The notes under the pieces: generated by a model | Told to the model about the DNA's origin: nothing | What the model saw: the letters and a program-made list of their open reading frames with translations, nothing else | Database searches by the model: none | In this document: piece by piece, positions 33,932 to 43,169 of the stretch | Numbering within the stretch: the first letter of the stretch is position 1 | Layout: the number at the start of each line of letters is the position of its first letter | Program-made: the position numbers and the translations under genes | Assembly (NCBI GenBank): GCA_964235485.1 | Contig: CAXSAZ010000005.1 | Coordinates: 124,001-188,000, forward strand | Length of the DNA stretch: 64,000 nucleotides | Direction: 5' to 3' | DNA from: CAHJXG01 sp964235485 | GTDB taxonomy: Bacteria; Pseudomonadota; Alphaproteobacteria; Acetobacterales; Acetobacteraceae

Positions 33932-34879
33932 TCACTCCCAGGCAGGGTACGGCTGCAGCGGCTCCCGGTAAAGCCCGGTGCGCGCCACGCCGTCCGCGCC
34001 CACGGTGCCGCGATACATGCCGCGCGTGTTGAACGGCAGCGCCACGCGCCCGGCGCGGTCCACCGCAATCAGGCCGCCGGTGCCGCCCACCGCTTCCAGC
34101 GCCGCCATCACCACGGCCGCGGCGGCGTCGAGATCCTTCCGCGCCAGCCGCATCCGCGCGGACAGCTCATGCCCGGCGGCGATGCGGATGAAGCTCTCGC
34201 CATGGCCGGTCGCCGACACCGCGCAGGCCGCGTCCGCCCAGGTGCCGGCGCCGGGCAACGGCGTGTCACCGACGCGCCCGGGCAGCTTGCCCGTCATGCC
34301 GCCGGTGCTGGTGGCGGCGGCGAGGCGCCCGGCGCCGTCCAACGCCACCGCGCCCACCGTGCCATGGCGGTCGGCGTCGTCGAGGTTGGGATTGAAATCG
34401 GCCTCGGCCGCAAGCATGGCCCGCAGCGCGTCCCGGCGCCGGGCCGTGTCGAAGTACTCGGGGTCCGCGAACGCCACGCCCTCCGCGCGCAGGAAGTCGA
34501 GCGCCCCGGGCCCGGCCAGCAGGACGTGCGGCGACCGCTCCATGACGGCGCGGGCCGCCAGCACCGGGTTGCGCGGGCCGCAGATGCCGGCAACCGCGCC
34601 CACGGCCCCCGTCGCGCCGTCCATCACGGCCGCGTCCATCTCGTGCCGCCCGTCGCGGGTCAGCACCGCGCCGCGGCCGGCGTTGAACAGGGGATCGTCC
34701 TCCAACGCGGCGACGGCGGCGGTTACGGCTTCCACCGCCGGGCCGCCCGCCGCGAGGACTGCGTGCCCGGCCAGGAGAGCGCGGTGCAGCCCGGCGCGGT
34801 GGGCGCGCTCGGCGTCCGGGGTCATGCTGCCGGGCGACATGGTGCCGGCGCCGCCATGGATGGCAAGGATGGGGGTCAT
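33932..34879 (-). CDS. isoaspartyl peptidase / plant-type L-asparaginase
   Basis: A 315-residue N-terminal-nucleophile hydrolase. AIHGGAGT at the N-terminus, FNAGRGAVLTRDG near 65, and the autoprocessing site before Thr174 in DRHGTVGAVALD are diagnostic; cleavage there would give an alpha and a beta chain with Thr174 as nucleophile. GGMTGKLPGRVGDTPLPGAGTWAD is the substrate-pocket loop. Members cleave isoaspartyl dipeptides and, less well, asparagine. It ends 77 bases upstream of asd on the same strand. Confidence 0.9.
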   Translation of the reverse strand: MTPILAIHGGAGTMSPGSMTPDAERAHRAGLHRALLAGHAVLAAGGPAVEAVTAAVAALEDDPLFNAGRGAVLTRDGRHEMDAAVMDGATGAVGAVAGICGPRNPVLAARAVMERSPHVLLAGPGALDFLRAEGVAFADPEYFDTARRRDALRAMLAAEADFNPNLDDADRHGTVGAVALDGAGRLAAATSTGGMTGKLPGRVGDTPLPGAGTWADAACAVSATGHGESFIRIAAGHELSARMRLARKDLDAAAAVVMAALEAVGGTGGLIAVDRAGRVALPFNTRGMYRGTVGADGVARTGLYREPLQPYPAWE

Positions 34880-34933
34880 GCCGCGGTTTGCCACGCGCCG
34901 CCGGGCCGGCACAAGGTCGGGGACCACATGGGA

Positions 34934-36217
34934 TCAGACCCGGCTGAGCACCTCCGGCGCGGTGTGCCGGGCCAGCACGGCGCGGGCGCGGGCGTGGTCG
35001 AGCTGGCCCTCCCACCGGGCGACGAAAATGGTGGCGACCGCATTGCCGAACAGGTTGGTGATGGCCCGCGCTTCCGACATGAAACGGTCGATGGGGAACA
35101 CCAGCGCGATGGACTCCACCGGGATCTTGCCGGCGAGCGTCCCAAGCGTCGCCGCCAGCGTGATGAAGCCGCCGCCTGTCACCGCTGCCGCGCCCTTGGA
35201 GGTCAGCAGCAGCACCAGCAGGATGCCGCCCCATTCCGTGGGGCTGAGCGGGATGTTGAGCGCCTGCGCGATGTAGGCGATGGCCATGGTGAAGTAGATG
35301 CTGGTCCCGTCGAGGTTGAAGGCGTAGCCAAGCGGCACGACGAGGCCCACCAGCGGGCGGGAACAGCCCATGTTCTCAAGCTTCTCCATCAAGGTCGGCA
35401 GTGCCGCCTCGGAGGAGGAGGTGCCGAGGACGATGAAGAACTCCTCTTTCAGGTAGCGCAGCAATTGGAACAGGCTGAGGCGGCAATACGCCATCACGGC
35501 CGCCAGCACGACGAACACGAACACGATGCAGGTCGCGTAGAAGGCGAGCATCAGGTAAACGAGGTTGCCCAGCGTGCCGATGCCGTAGCGCCCGATGGCG
35601 AACGCCATGGCGCCGAACGCGCCGAGCGGCGCCACGCGCATGATCAGCGACACCATGCCGAAGAACGCGGCGTTGGCCTGATCCAGGCCGCGGACCAGGC
35701 CCGATGCACGCTCCCCCATCTTGGCCAGCGCCACGCCGAACAGCACGGAGAAGAACAGCACCGGCAGGATCTCGCCCTTGGCAAAGGCGTTGAAGATTTG
35801 GTCCGGGATGATGTTGATCAGGAACTCGGTGGTGCTCGCGTGGGCTTTAGGGTCGATGTAGCGGGCGACCGAGCCGGCGCTGAGGCTCTTGGGATCGGCG
35901 TTCACGCCGACGCCCGGCGCGACGAAGTGCCCGACAACGAGGCCGATCAGCATGGCCAGCGTCGTCAGCACCTCGAAGTAGATGATCGCCTTGAGGCCGA
36001 TGCGCCCGACGCCCGCGGTGTTGGTCAGCTTGGCGATGCCGACCACGACGGTGAGGAAAATGATCGGCGCGATCAGCATCCGGACCAGCCGGACGAAGGC
36101 GTCGCCCAGCGGCTGCATCTGCACCGCGAGCTGGGGGTAGAAGTGTCCCAGCGCCACGCCGGCCGCCACGGCAACCAGGACCTGGATGTAGAGTGATTTC
36201 GAGCCTGTGACGACCAT
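34934..36217 (-). CDS. dctA: C4-dicarboxylate transporter DctA (dicarboxylate/amino acid:cation symporter)
   Basis: A 427-residue inner-membrane symporter with eight hydrophobic segments and two re-entrant hairpins. The serine-rich hairpin LGTSSSEAALPTLMEKLENMG (near 285) and PLGYAFNLDGTSIYFTMA (near 315) are the substrate-binding signatures of the family, and VRMLIAPIIFLTVVVGIA is near the N-terminus. It would import succinate, fumarate or malate with cations. ATG 36217 with AGGGAACG upstream was chosen. It is divergent from the FAH-family gene. Confidence 0.9.
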   Translation of the reverse strand: MVVTGSKSLYIQVLVAVAAGVALGHFYPQLAVQMQPLGDAFVRLVRMLIAPIIFLTVVVGIAKLTNTAGVGRIGLKAIIYFEVLTTLAMLIGLVVGHFVAPGVGVNADPKSLSAGSVARYIDPKAHASTTEFLINIIPDQIFNAFAKGEILPVLFFSVLFGVALAKMGERASGLVRGLDQANAAFFGMVSLIMRVAPLGAFGAMAFAIGRYGIGTLGNLVYLMLAFYATCIVFVFVVLAAVMAYCRLSLFQLLRYLKEEFFIVLGTSSSEAALPTLMEKLENMGCSRPLVGLVVPLGYAFNLDGTSIYFTMAIAYIAQALNIPLSPTEWGGILLVLLLTSKGAAAVTGGGFITLAATLGTLAGKIPVESIALVFPIDRFMSEARAITNLFGNAVATIFVARWEGQLDHARARAVLARHTAPEVLSRV

Positions 36218-36330
36218 GCGACGTTCCCTTGACCGGTCCTGGCGATACCGGATGCGTGCAGGGTTGGCGACCCTTTTTAACGCCGGCCCGGGCGGGTAGG
36301 CTGCGCTTCCGCAACGCAGGGACGCCAACC

Positions 36331-37008
36331 ATGCCCGATTACGTCATCCCCCCGCCCGTCCAGATCGCCGTGCCCGTCGCGGGCGGCGGCAGCTTCCCGG
36401 TGCGGCGCATCTACTGCGTGGGTCGCAACTACGCGGAGCACGCGCGGGAGATGGGCCACGACCCGGACCGCGAGCCGCCGTTCTTCTTCGCCAAGCCGGC
36501 CGACGCCCTGGTGACGGGCGGCGCGGACATGCCGTATCCCCCCATGACCGTGGCCCTGCACCATGAGATGGAACTCGTCGTGGCGCTGAAATCCGGCGGC
36601 GCGGACATCGAAGAAGCCGAGGCGATGCGCCACGTTTGGGGCTATGCCGCCGGCCTCGACATGACCCGGCGCGACGTGCAGGACGCTGCAAAGAAGGCCC
36701 GCCGTCCCTGGGACATGGCCAAGGGCTTCGACCATTCGGCGCCCATCGGCGACATGGTGCCCGCGGAGGGCGTGACGCCGGGCCGCATCGAGCTGCGGGT
36801 GAACGGCGTGGTGCGGCAATCCAGCGATGTCGGGAAGCTGATCTGGAGCATCCCGGAGACCATCGCCTACCTGTCGAAGCTGGTCCGGCTGGAGGCCGGC
36901 GACTTGATCTTCACCGGCACGCCGGAAGGGGTGGCGGCTGTGGAACGCGGCGACCTTCTGGAGGGCGTGGTGGGCGGGGTCGGCGGCGTGCGGGTGCGCA
37001 TCGCCTGA
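36331..37008 (+). CDS. fumarylacetoacetate hydrolase family protein
   Basis: A 225-residue FAH-family enzyme of the fumarylpyruvate hydrolase-like short type. RIYCVGRNYAEHAREMG near residue 26 is the N-terminal active-site loop, FFFAKPADALV follows, HHEMELVVAL near 79 supplies metal-binding glutamates, and GDLIFTGTPEGVAAV near 190 is the closing motif. Members hydrolyse fumarylpyruvate or acylpyruvates, or decarboxylate oxaloacetate. Divergent dctA, a C4-dicarboxylate importer, fits a role near oxaloacetate or fumarate metabolism; this is inference. Confidence 0.85.
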   Translation: MPDYVIPPPVQIAVPVAGGGSFPVRRIYCVGRNYAEHAREMGHDPDREPPFFFAKPADALVTGGADMPYPPMTVALHHEMELVVALKSGGADIEEAEAMRHVWGYAAGLDMTRRDVQDAAKKARRPWDMAKGFDHSAPIGDMVPAEGVTPGRIELRVNGVVRQSSDVGKLIWSIPETIAYLSKLVRLEAGDLIFTGTPEGVAAVERGDLLEGVVGGVGGVRVRIA

Positions 37009-37018
37009 GGAAGGGACG

Positions 37019-37042
37019 CGGCCGGATCAGAAGATCCGGCCG
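37019..37042. terminator. bidirectional hairpin between convergent genes
   Basis: A perfect 10-bp stem CGGCCGGATC/GATCCGGCCG with a 4-base loop fills the 40-base gap between two convergent stops, 10 bases after one and 6 before the other. There is no U run on either side, but its position and strength support a shared terminator. Confidence 0.65.
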
Positions 37043-37048
37043 TCGGCG

Positions 37049-37396
37049 TCAGCGGACGTAATAGCCAGGTGCGTAGTAGCCCGGCGGGGGATAAGCCGGC
37101 GCGGCATAAACCGGAGCCGGGTAATAGACGGGCGGCGGCGCGTAAACCACCGGCGGCGGCGGCGCGTAGTAGCGCGGTGCGCCGGCGATCACGGCACCCA
37201 GGCCAAGCCCCAAAACGGCCCCGCCAAGGAACGGGCCGGCACCAAAGCCACGGTGGCCGTATCCGTGGCCATACCCATAGCCGCCACGATAGCCACCGTA
37301 ACCACGATTATAGTATTGGGCGTTCGCCACGGCGGGCGCGAGCGCCATGGTGGCAAGGATGGGAAGCGCCAGGAGGATGCGACCGTTGCGGGTCAT
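37049..37396 (-). CDS. small exported Gly/Tyr/Pro-rich protein (115 aa)
   Basis: No function recognised. A signal peptide (cleavage after APAVANA, near 26) leads into a Gly/Tyr/His-rich stretch (YNRGYGGYRGGYGYGHGYGH), a hydrophobic glycine-zipper-like segment (GGAVLGLGLGAVIAG, about 58-72) and a Pro/Tyr-rich tail. Such low-complexity envelope proteins are common in this group. The glycine-zipper helix suggests membrane association or oligomerisation. Confidence 0.7.
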   Translation of the reverse strand: MTRNGRILLALPILATMALAPAVANAQYYNRGYGGYRGGYGYGHGYGHRGFGAGPFLGGAVLGLGLGAVIAGAPRYYAPPPPVVYAPPPVYYPAPVYAAPAYPPPGYYAPGYYVR

Positions 37397-37497
37397 GGTA
37401 ACACCTGAAGTTCGTGACGGGGCTTATCGCCCCAACAGCTCGCAATCTGGGCACCGCGCGTGGCAATTTTAAGGCGGCGCCGAGAGGAGAGCTTGCG

Positions 37498-39531
37498 TCA
37501 CCCCCCAAGCTTGCCGAGCTGGTCCAGCATCGTGCCCTCCGTCAGAATCTGCGGCAGCACCGAAGGGGCGGCCGGACCCGGCGGGTAAAGCACATACAGC
37601 GGCACCCCGTCCCGGGCGTGCCCGCGCAGGAATGCGGTGATCTCCGGGTCTCCCCGGGTCCAGTCGCCCTTGAGGTAAGCCACACCGTGGTCGGCGAAGG
37701 CGCGGCGGACCGGGGCCGGGGACAGGGCCACGCGCTCGTTCACCAGGCAGGTCACGCACCAAGCAGCGGTCATGTTCACGAACACCGGGCGGCCTTCCTC
37801 GCGAAGGGCGGCGAGCCGTGCGGCGGAGAACCGCTCCGCGCCCTCGGACGCCGCCTGCGCGGGCGCTGTGGGCGCCATGCCGATGCCGGCCAGGATGGCG
37901 ACGGCGCCGAGCACCGAAGCCAGCGCCACGCCGCCGCCGAGCCGCCGCCCGCGCCGGCCCGCCGCCTGCGCCAGTCCGAGCGACCACGCGGCAAGCGCCA
38001 CCAGCACCAGCCCGGCTACCGTCGCCAGCACGCCATCGGACCCGGCCTGCAAGCTGACGACCCAGACCAGCCAGGCCGCCGCGCCGTACATCGGAAAGGC
38101 CAGCGCACCCCGCAGCACGTCCATCCAGGGTCCGGGCCGTGGCAGCAGGCGCGCAGCGCCGGGCAGCACTGCAAGCGCGACATAGGGCGCGGCGAGGCCC
38201 AGCCCCATCGCCAGGAACACCGCCATCGTCACCGCCGGGGGCGCGGCCAGCGCCGTGGCGACGGCGGCTCCCATGAACGGCGCGGTGCAGGGCGTCGCGA
38301 CCAGCACCGCCAGCAGCCCGGTGAAGAAGCTGCCGGCATGGCCGCCCTGCGCCGCCAGCCCTTGGCCGGCCCCGGCCAGCCGCGCGCCGACGCCGAACAC
38401 GCCCGACAGGTTCAGCCCGACGCCGAACAGCACGGAGGCCAGCGCCGCCACGAAGGCCGGCGACTGGAACTGGAACCCCCACCCCACGGCGCCCCCCGCC
38501 GCCCGCACCCCGGCCAGCAGAGCGCCCAGCGCGCCGAACGCCAGGAGGACGCCCGCCGTGTAGGACAGGGCGTGTGCCCGCACCGCCCCGCGCTCCGCGC
38601 CGGACATGCGGGCGATGCCCACCGCCTTCATCGCCAGCACCGGGAACACGCAGGGCATCAGGTTCAGGATCAACCCGCCGAGCGCCGCCAGCAGCAGCGT
38701 TTGCAGCAACGGCGTGCCCGGCGTCGCCGCCGGCCCGGGCGCGGCCTCCACCTCCAGCGCGCTTTCCTGCCCGCCGGAGTCCTGCAGCACCACGACGCCG
38801 GCCAGCGCCCGGCCGTTGAACCCGGGCGCCGTTTTCAGCGCCAGGGCAACCCGCCCGTCCTGGACAGCAAGCGCCTGGGGCGCCGCGGGTTCGATGGCGT
38901 CCGCCGCCTCCGGGAAGAACCAGGCGTCGCGCACCGTCGCCGATGACAGCCCGGCCCCGGCCAGCGACAGGGTGCCGTCGGGCGCGATCCGCGCCTCGAA
39001 CGGCGACGGGCGCGGGACGCTGGCAGCCGCGGCGGCGAACAACGGCGCTTCGGCGGACGGCGCCGGGGCGCCAGGCGGCAGGTCCAGGGTGAAACGCCCC
39101 TCCTCCGGCACGCAGATGCGCTCGCACACCAGCCAGTTGGCCGCTGCCTCGATCCGCAGCGGCCCGGCGCCGGGGGTTATGGACAGCGGCAGCAGCACCT
39201 CCCCCGTGTAGCCGTAGGTCATCAGCGGACCCTCCGCCATGCGGCGCGGCGTCGGCCAGGCAATCGGCCCGGCGCTGACGCCCTCGGGCAGCGTCAGCGT
39301 CAGCTCGGGCGGCGCGCCGGCGTCCCCGGGGTTCTGCCAATAGGTGTGCCAGCCCGGCGCGATCCGCAGCCGCAGCCCCACGTGCAGCGGCGTGCCCGGC
39401 GCCGCCGCGTCCGTGTCGGACACCAGCGTGGCGGTCATCCGCGGGCTTGTCACCGCCGCGCTTTCCCGCGCATGGGCGGCGGGCAAGGCGAGCAGCATGG
39501 CCGCCGTCAGAACCATTCCGGCACGGATCAT
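37498..39531 (-). CDS. dsbD: DsbD/ScsB-type thiol:disulfide interchange protein
   Basis: A 677-residue protein with a signal peptide, an N-terminal periplasmic domain (about 25-250, with a redox pair in CERICVPEEG), eight transmembrane helices carrying the two half-site cysteines (LMPCVFPVLAMK and ATPCTAPFMGAA), and a C-terminal thioredoxin-like domain with AAWCVTCLVNE (near 590). It moves electrons from cytoplasmic thioredoxin to periplasmic thiols. The DSBD_N layout resembles the ScsB branch. A Shine-Dalgarno GGAGAG precedes the ATG. Divergent from hrpB. Confidence 0.88.
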   Translation of the reverse strand: MIRAGMVLTAAMLLALPAAHARESAAVTSPRMTATLVSDTDAAAPGTPLHVGLRLRIAPGWHTYWQNPGDAGAPPELTLTLPEGVSAGPIAWPTPRRMAEGPLMTYGYTGEVLLPLSITPGAGPLRIEAAANWLVCERICVPEEGRFTLDLPPGAPAPSAEAPLFAAAAASVPRPSPFEARIAPDGTLSLAGAGLSSATVRDAWFFPEAADAIEPAAPQALAVQDGRVALALKTAPGFNGRALAGVVVLQDSGGQESALEVEAAPGPAATPGTPLLQTLLLAALGGLILNLMPCVFPVLAMKAVGIARMSGAERGAVRAHALSYTAGVLLAFGALGALLAGVRAAGGAVGWGFQFQSPAFVAALASVLFGVGLNLSGVFGVGARLAGAGQGLAAQGGHAGSFFTGLLAVLVATPCTAPFMGAAVATALAAPPAVTMAVFLAMGLGLAAPYVALAVLPGAARLLPRPGPWMDVLRGALAFPMYGAAAWLVWVVSLQAGSDGVLATVAGLVLVALAAWSLGLAQAAGRRGRRLGGGVALASVLGAVAILAGIGMAPTAPAQAASEGAERFSAARLAALREEGRPVFVNMTAAWCVTCLVNERVALSPAPVRRAFADHGVAYLKGDWTRGDPEITAFLRGHARDGVPLYVLYPPGPAAPSVLPQILTEGTMLDQLGKLGG

Positions 39532-39604
39532 CCAGCTCTCCTCGCCACCACCCGGTATGGCCTATATCTAAGGAGATGTCCCCCGATCCGCTATAAGGTC
39601 GCTC

Positions 39605-42013
39605 ATGCTTCCTGTTCTGCCCGTCGCCGAGGCGCTGCCGGCCTTGCTGGACGCCCTGGCGCGTCGGCCCAACGCCGTGCTCGCCGCGCCGCCCGGCGCC
39701 GGCAAGACGACAACCGTGCCGTTGGCGCTGATGGACGCCGCCTGGCGCGGGGATGGGCGCATCCTGGTGCTGGAGCCGCGCCGCCTCGCCGCCCGCGCCG
39801 CTGCCGCCCGCATGGCGTCGCTGATCGGGGAGCCGGTGGGCCAAACCGTCGGCTTCCGCACCCGGCTCGACAGCGCCGTGTCCGATGCCACGCGGATCGA
39901 GGTCATCACGGAGGGCCTGCTGGTCCGCCGCCTGCTCGGCGATCCGGCTTTGGACGGCGTCGCCGCCGTGCTGCTGGACGAGGTGCACGAGCGCGCGTTG
40001 GAAGCCGACCTTGCCTTGGCGCTGTGCCTCGACCTGCAGCGGGTGCTGCGGCCGGAGCTGCGGCTGCTCGCCATGTCGGCGACGCTGGACGGCGCGCGGT
40101 TGTCCGGCCTGATGGACGCCCTGGTGATCGAGAGCGCCGGGCGCATGTTCCCGGTGGATGTGCGCCATGCCCCCCGCGACGTGGCGGACGTGCGCGACCT
40201 GCCGGACGCCGTGGCCCGCGCCGTCCGCGCGGCGCTCGGGGAGCACGAGGGCGACATCCTCGCCTTTCTGCCCGGCATGGGGGAAATCCGCCGGGCGGAG
40301 TCGGCGCTTGCCGGGTGCGGCGCGCTGGTGCTGCCGCTGCACGGCGATTTGCCACCCGGGCAACAAGACGCGGCGCTGCGCCCGGCGGCGGAGGGCCGCC
40401 GCGTGGTGCTGGCGACCAGCATCGCCGAAACCTCGCTCACCGTGCCGGGCGTGCGGGTCGTGGTGGACGGCGGCTGGCGGCGCGCGCCGCGGCTCGACCC
40501 GGCGACCGGCCTGACCCGGCTCGCCACGTTGCGCATCAGCCGCGCCGCGGCGGACCAGCGGGCCGGCCGCGCCGGGCGGGAAGCGCCGGGGGTGGCAATC
40601 CGGCTGTGGACCCCGGCGCTGCACCGTGGTTTGCCGCCCTATGACCGCCCGGCGATCCTGGAAGCCGAGCTGTCCGGGCTGCTGCTCGACTGCGCCGCCT
40701 GGGGCACGGCGCCGGGCGACCTGCCGTTCCCGGACCCGCCGCCCGCCGGGGCGCTGGCCGCGGCGGGGGCGCTGCTGGCCGGTCTGGGCGCGGTGGATGC
40801 GGCGGGGCGCATCACGCCACTCGGACGGCGCATGGCGGCGCTCGGGGCGCATCCCCGCCTCGCGGCGATGATGCTGTCGGCGGACGGGCCGGAGCAGGCG
40901 GCGCTGGCGGCGGACCTCGCGGCGCTGCTGGAAGAGCGCGACCCGCTGCGGGGCCGCGACGCGCCGGCTGATTTGCAACTACGGCTCCATGCGCTGGCCG
41001 AGGGTGGAGGCGACGTGGACCGCGGCGCCATCAGCCGCATCCGACAGCAATCCGCCGCTTACCGCCGCCGCCTCGGCACGAAGGGAAGCGCCGCCGGCGA
41101 CCCCGGCCCGCTGCTGGCGGCGGCGTTCCCGGACCGCATCGCGCAGCGGCGGGGCGAGCCGGGGTCGTTCCGCTTGTCCGGCGGCGGCGGCGCGCGGCTG
41201 CCGCGCAACGACCGCCTGGCCGACGCGCCGCTGCTGGCGGTGGCCAGCCTGGACCTCAAGGCGTCCGCCCGCATCCGCCTCGCCGCCCCGCTCGACCCGG
41301 CTGCCCTGCCGCCGAGCGTGGAGGCGCAAGTCACCGAAACCGTCGAAAGCGGCTTCGACCCGGCGTCCGGCGCGGTGCTGTCCCGCCGCCGACGCCGGCT
41401 GGGCGCGCTGGTGCTGGAAGACCGCACCGTGGCCGCTGACCCCGAAGCCACTGCCGCCGCGCTGGCGGAGGCGGTGGGCCGCCGCCTGGACGCGCTGCCC
41501 TGGACCGACGCCGCCCGGCAGTTGCAGGCCCGCGCCGCCCGGTTGCGGGAGCTGGACCCGGACACCCCCGACCTGTCCGACGCCGGGTTGGCCGCGAGCG
41601 TCGGGCAATGGCTCGCGCCGCATTTGCTGGGATCGTCGCGCTTGGCGGACGTGGCGGGCCTCGATCTCCATGGCGTCCTGCGCGGCCTGTTGGGGCCGCA
41701 GCGCGCGGCGCGGCTGGACCGGGACTTGCCGACGCATCTGGCGCTGCCGGGCGGGCGGGCCGCGGTGGACTACGCGCAGCCGGTGCCGCTCGCGAGCGCG
41801 CGGGCACAGGCATTCTACGGCTTGGCGGCGACGCCAAGTTTGGCTGGCGGGCGGGTGAAGCTGCAACTGGCGCTGCTGTCCCCGGCCGGCCGGCCCATCG
41901 CGATCACCGCGGACCTCGCGGGATTCTGGCGCGGCGCCTGGGCCGACGCTCGCAAGGATATGCGTGGCCGCTACCCCCGGCACGACTGGCCGGAGCGTCC
42001 ATCCGGCGATTGA
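39605..42013 (+). CDS. hrpB: ATP-dependent helicase HrpB
   Basis: An 802-residue DEAH-type RNA helicase-like protein. Motif I is AAPPGAGKTTTVPLAL near residue 28, motif II is LLDEVHERALEADL, motif III is AMSATLDG, and the helicase C-terminal half has VVLATSIAETSLTVPGVRVVVD and QRAGRAGREAPG. The HrpB-specific C-terminal region follows to the end. The biological role of HrpB is poorly defined in bacteria. AAGGT lies six bases before the ATG. Confidence 0.93.
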   Translation: MLPVLPVAEALPALLDALARRPNAVLAAPPGAGKTTTVPLALMDAAWRGDGRILVLEPRRLAARAAAARMASLIGEPVGQTVGFRTRLDSAVSDATRIEVITEGLLVRRLLGDPALDGVAAVLLDEVHERALEADLALALCLDLQRVLRPELRLLAMSATLDGARLSGLMDALVIESAGRMFPVDVRHAPRDVADVRDLPDAVARAVRAALGEHEGDILAFLPGMGEIRRAESALAGCGALVLPLHGDLPPGQQDAALRPAAEGRRVVLATSIAETSLTVPGVRVVVDGGWRRAPRLDPATGLTRLATLRISRAAADQRAGRAGREAPGVAIRLWTPALHRGLPPYDRPAILEAELSGLLLDCAAWGTAPGDLPFPDPPPAGALAAAGALLAGLGAVDAAGRITPLGRRMAALGAHPRLAAMMLSADGPEQAALAADLAALLEERDPLRGRDAPADLQLRLHALAEGGGDVDRGAISRIRQQSAAYRRRLGTKGSAAGDPGPLLAAAFPDRIAQRRGEPGSFRLSGGGGARLPRNDRLADAPLLAVASLDLKASARIRLAAPLDPAALPPSVEAQVTETVESGFDPASGAVLSRRRRRLGALVLEDRTVAADPEATAAALAEAVGRRLDALPWTDAARQLQARAARLRELDPDTPDLSDAGLAASVGQWLAPHLLGSSRLADVAGLDLHGVLRGLLGPQRAARLDRDLPTHLALPGGRAAVDYAQPVPLASARAQAFYGLAATPSLAGGRVKLQLALLSPAGRPIAITADLAGFWRGAWADARKDMRGRYPRHDWPERPSGD

Positions 42014-42074
42014 GCTTTTGCGCCGTGCGTTTTCGCCCCATCTTAGCCGCAGACTCGTCAAGGAGCTTCCAACC

Positions 42075-43166
42075 ATGAACCCCGGCCTTCGCGCTGTCCT
42101 GGCTGCGACGGCGCTCGTGCTGTCCGGCTGCTCCAACGACCCGGCCCGGGCGCAGTCGCTCGGGTCCCGCGCCGCGGGCGCCGCGCCGCAGAGCTTCGCG
42201 CCGCTGGTGAAGCGCGTGGTGCCGGCCGTGGTCAACATCGCAGTGACGGAAGGACGCAGCCCAACCGATGTCGCCGCGATCCCGCCGGAACTGCGCGGCA
42301 CGCCGTTTGAGCGGCAGTTCCGCGAGCGGTTCCGCAACCGGCGGGAGCAGGTGCTGGGCGCAGGCTCCGGCTTCATCGTGGATCCGAACGGTTTGATCGT
42401 CACCAACAACCACGTCGTCGGCCGCGCCGACCGCATCACGGTCGCGCTGGCGGACGGGACGGAGCTGCCGGCGCGGCTGATCGGCTCGGACGACCTGACG
42501 GACATCGCGGTGATCCGGGTCAGCAGCCCGACCCCGCTTCCTTACGTGAAATGGGGCGACAGCCGCGCGGTGGAGGTCGGCGACTGGATCATGGCCGCGG
42601 GCAACCCGTTCGGGCTGGGCAGCTCGGTCACGGCGGGGATCGTGTCGGCGCGCGGGCGGGACATCGGCGCCGGGCCGTTTGACGACTTCCTGCAGATCGA
42701 CGCGCCGATCAACCCCGGCAACTCCGGTGGGCCGACCTTCAACCTGGACGGCGAGGTGATCGCGGTGAACACCGCCATCGTGTCGCCCACTGGCGGGTCG
42801 GTCGGCATCGGCTTCGCGGTGCCGAGCGAGATCGCGATCCGGATCGTGTCGGATTTGCGGGACAAGGGGCGGATCGACCGCGGCTGGCTGGGCGTGTCCG
42901 TGCAGGACGCGCCGGGCCGGGTGGCGCACACCGGGGTGGAGATCGCGGGCATTGACCGCACCGGCCCGGCGGCGCGCGCCGGGCTGCGGCCTGGCGACGT
43001 GGTGCTGGCCGTGAACGGCGACCGGGTGGACAGCGCCCGCGGCCTGATCCGCGCGGTCGCCGCCGCCCAGCCCGGCAGCGCCGTCAAGCTGTCCGTGCGG
43101 CGCAGCGGGCAAAGCTTCGAGCTGCCGGTCACCGTTGGACGCCGCGCCCAGGAAGCACCGAGTTGA
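42075..43166 (+). CDS. HtrA/Deg-type serine protease, lipoprotein
   Basis: A 363-residue trypsin-like protease. The N-terminus has a lipobox (LSGC, Cys19), so it is probably anchored in a membrane facing the periplasm. The catalytic triad is His113 (TNNHVVG), Asp143 (LTDIAVIRV) and Ser217 (NPGNSGGP). One PDZ domain (about 265-355, RGWLGVSVQDA, GLRPGDVVLAVNGDRV) follows, where DegP has two, so it resembles DegS/DegQ-like short forms. AAGGAG precedes the ATG. Three bases separate it from the response regulator, suggesting an envelope-stress operon. Confidence 0.9.
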   Translation: MNPGLRAVLAATALVLSGCSNDPARAQSLGSRAAGAAPQSFAPLVKRVVPAVVNIAVTEGRSPTDVAAIPPELRGTPFERQFRERFRNRREQVLGAGSGFIVDPNGLIVTNNHVVGRADRITVALADGTELPARLIGSDDLTDIAVIRVSSPTPLPYVKWGDSRAVEVGDWIMAAGNPFGLGSSVTAGIVSARGRDIGAGPFDDFLQIDAPINPGNSGGPTFNLDGEVIAVNTAIVSPTGGSVGIGFAVPSEIAIRIVSDLRDKGRIDRGWLGVSVQDAPGRVAHTGVEIAGIDRTGPAARAGLRPGDVVLAVNGDRVDSARGLIRAVAAAQPGSAVKLSVRRSGQSFELPVTVGRRAQEAPS

Positions 43167-43169
43167 GCC

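Noticed and set aside
37469..40978. 1169-codon open frame on the minus strand across dsbD and hrpB
   Set aside because: It is out of frame with dsbD and antisense to hrpB, with Arg/Ala/Gly/Pro composition typical of shadows in GC-rich DNA and no recognisable domain.
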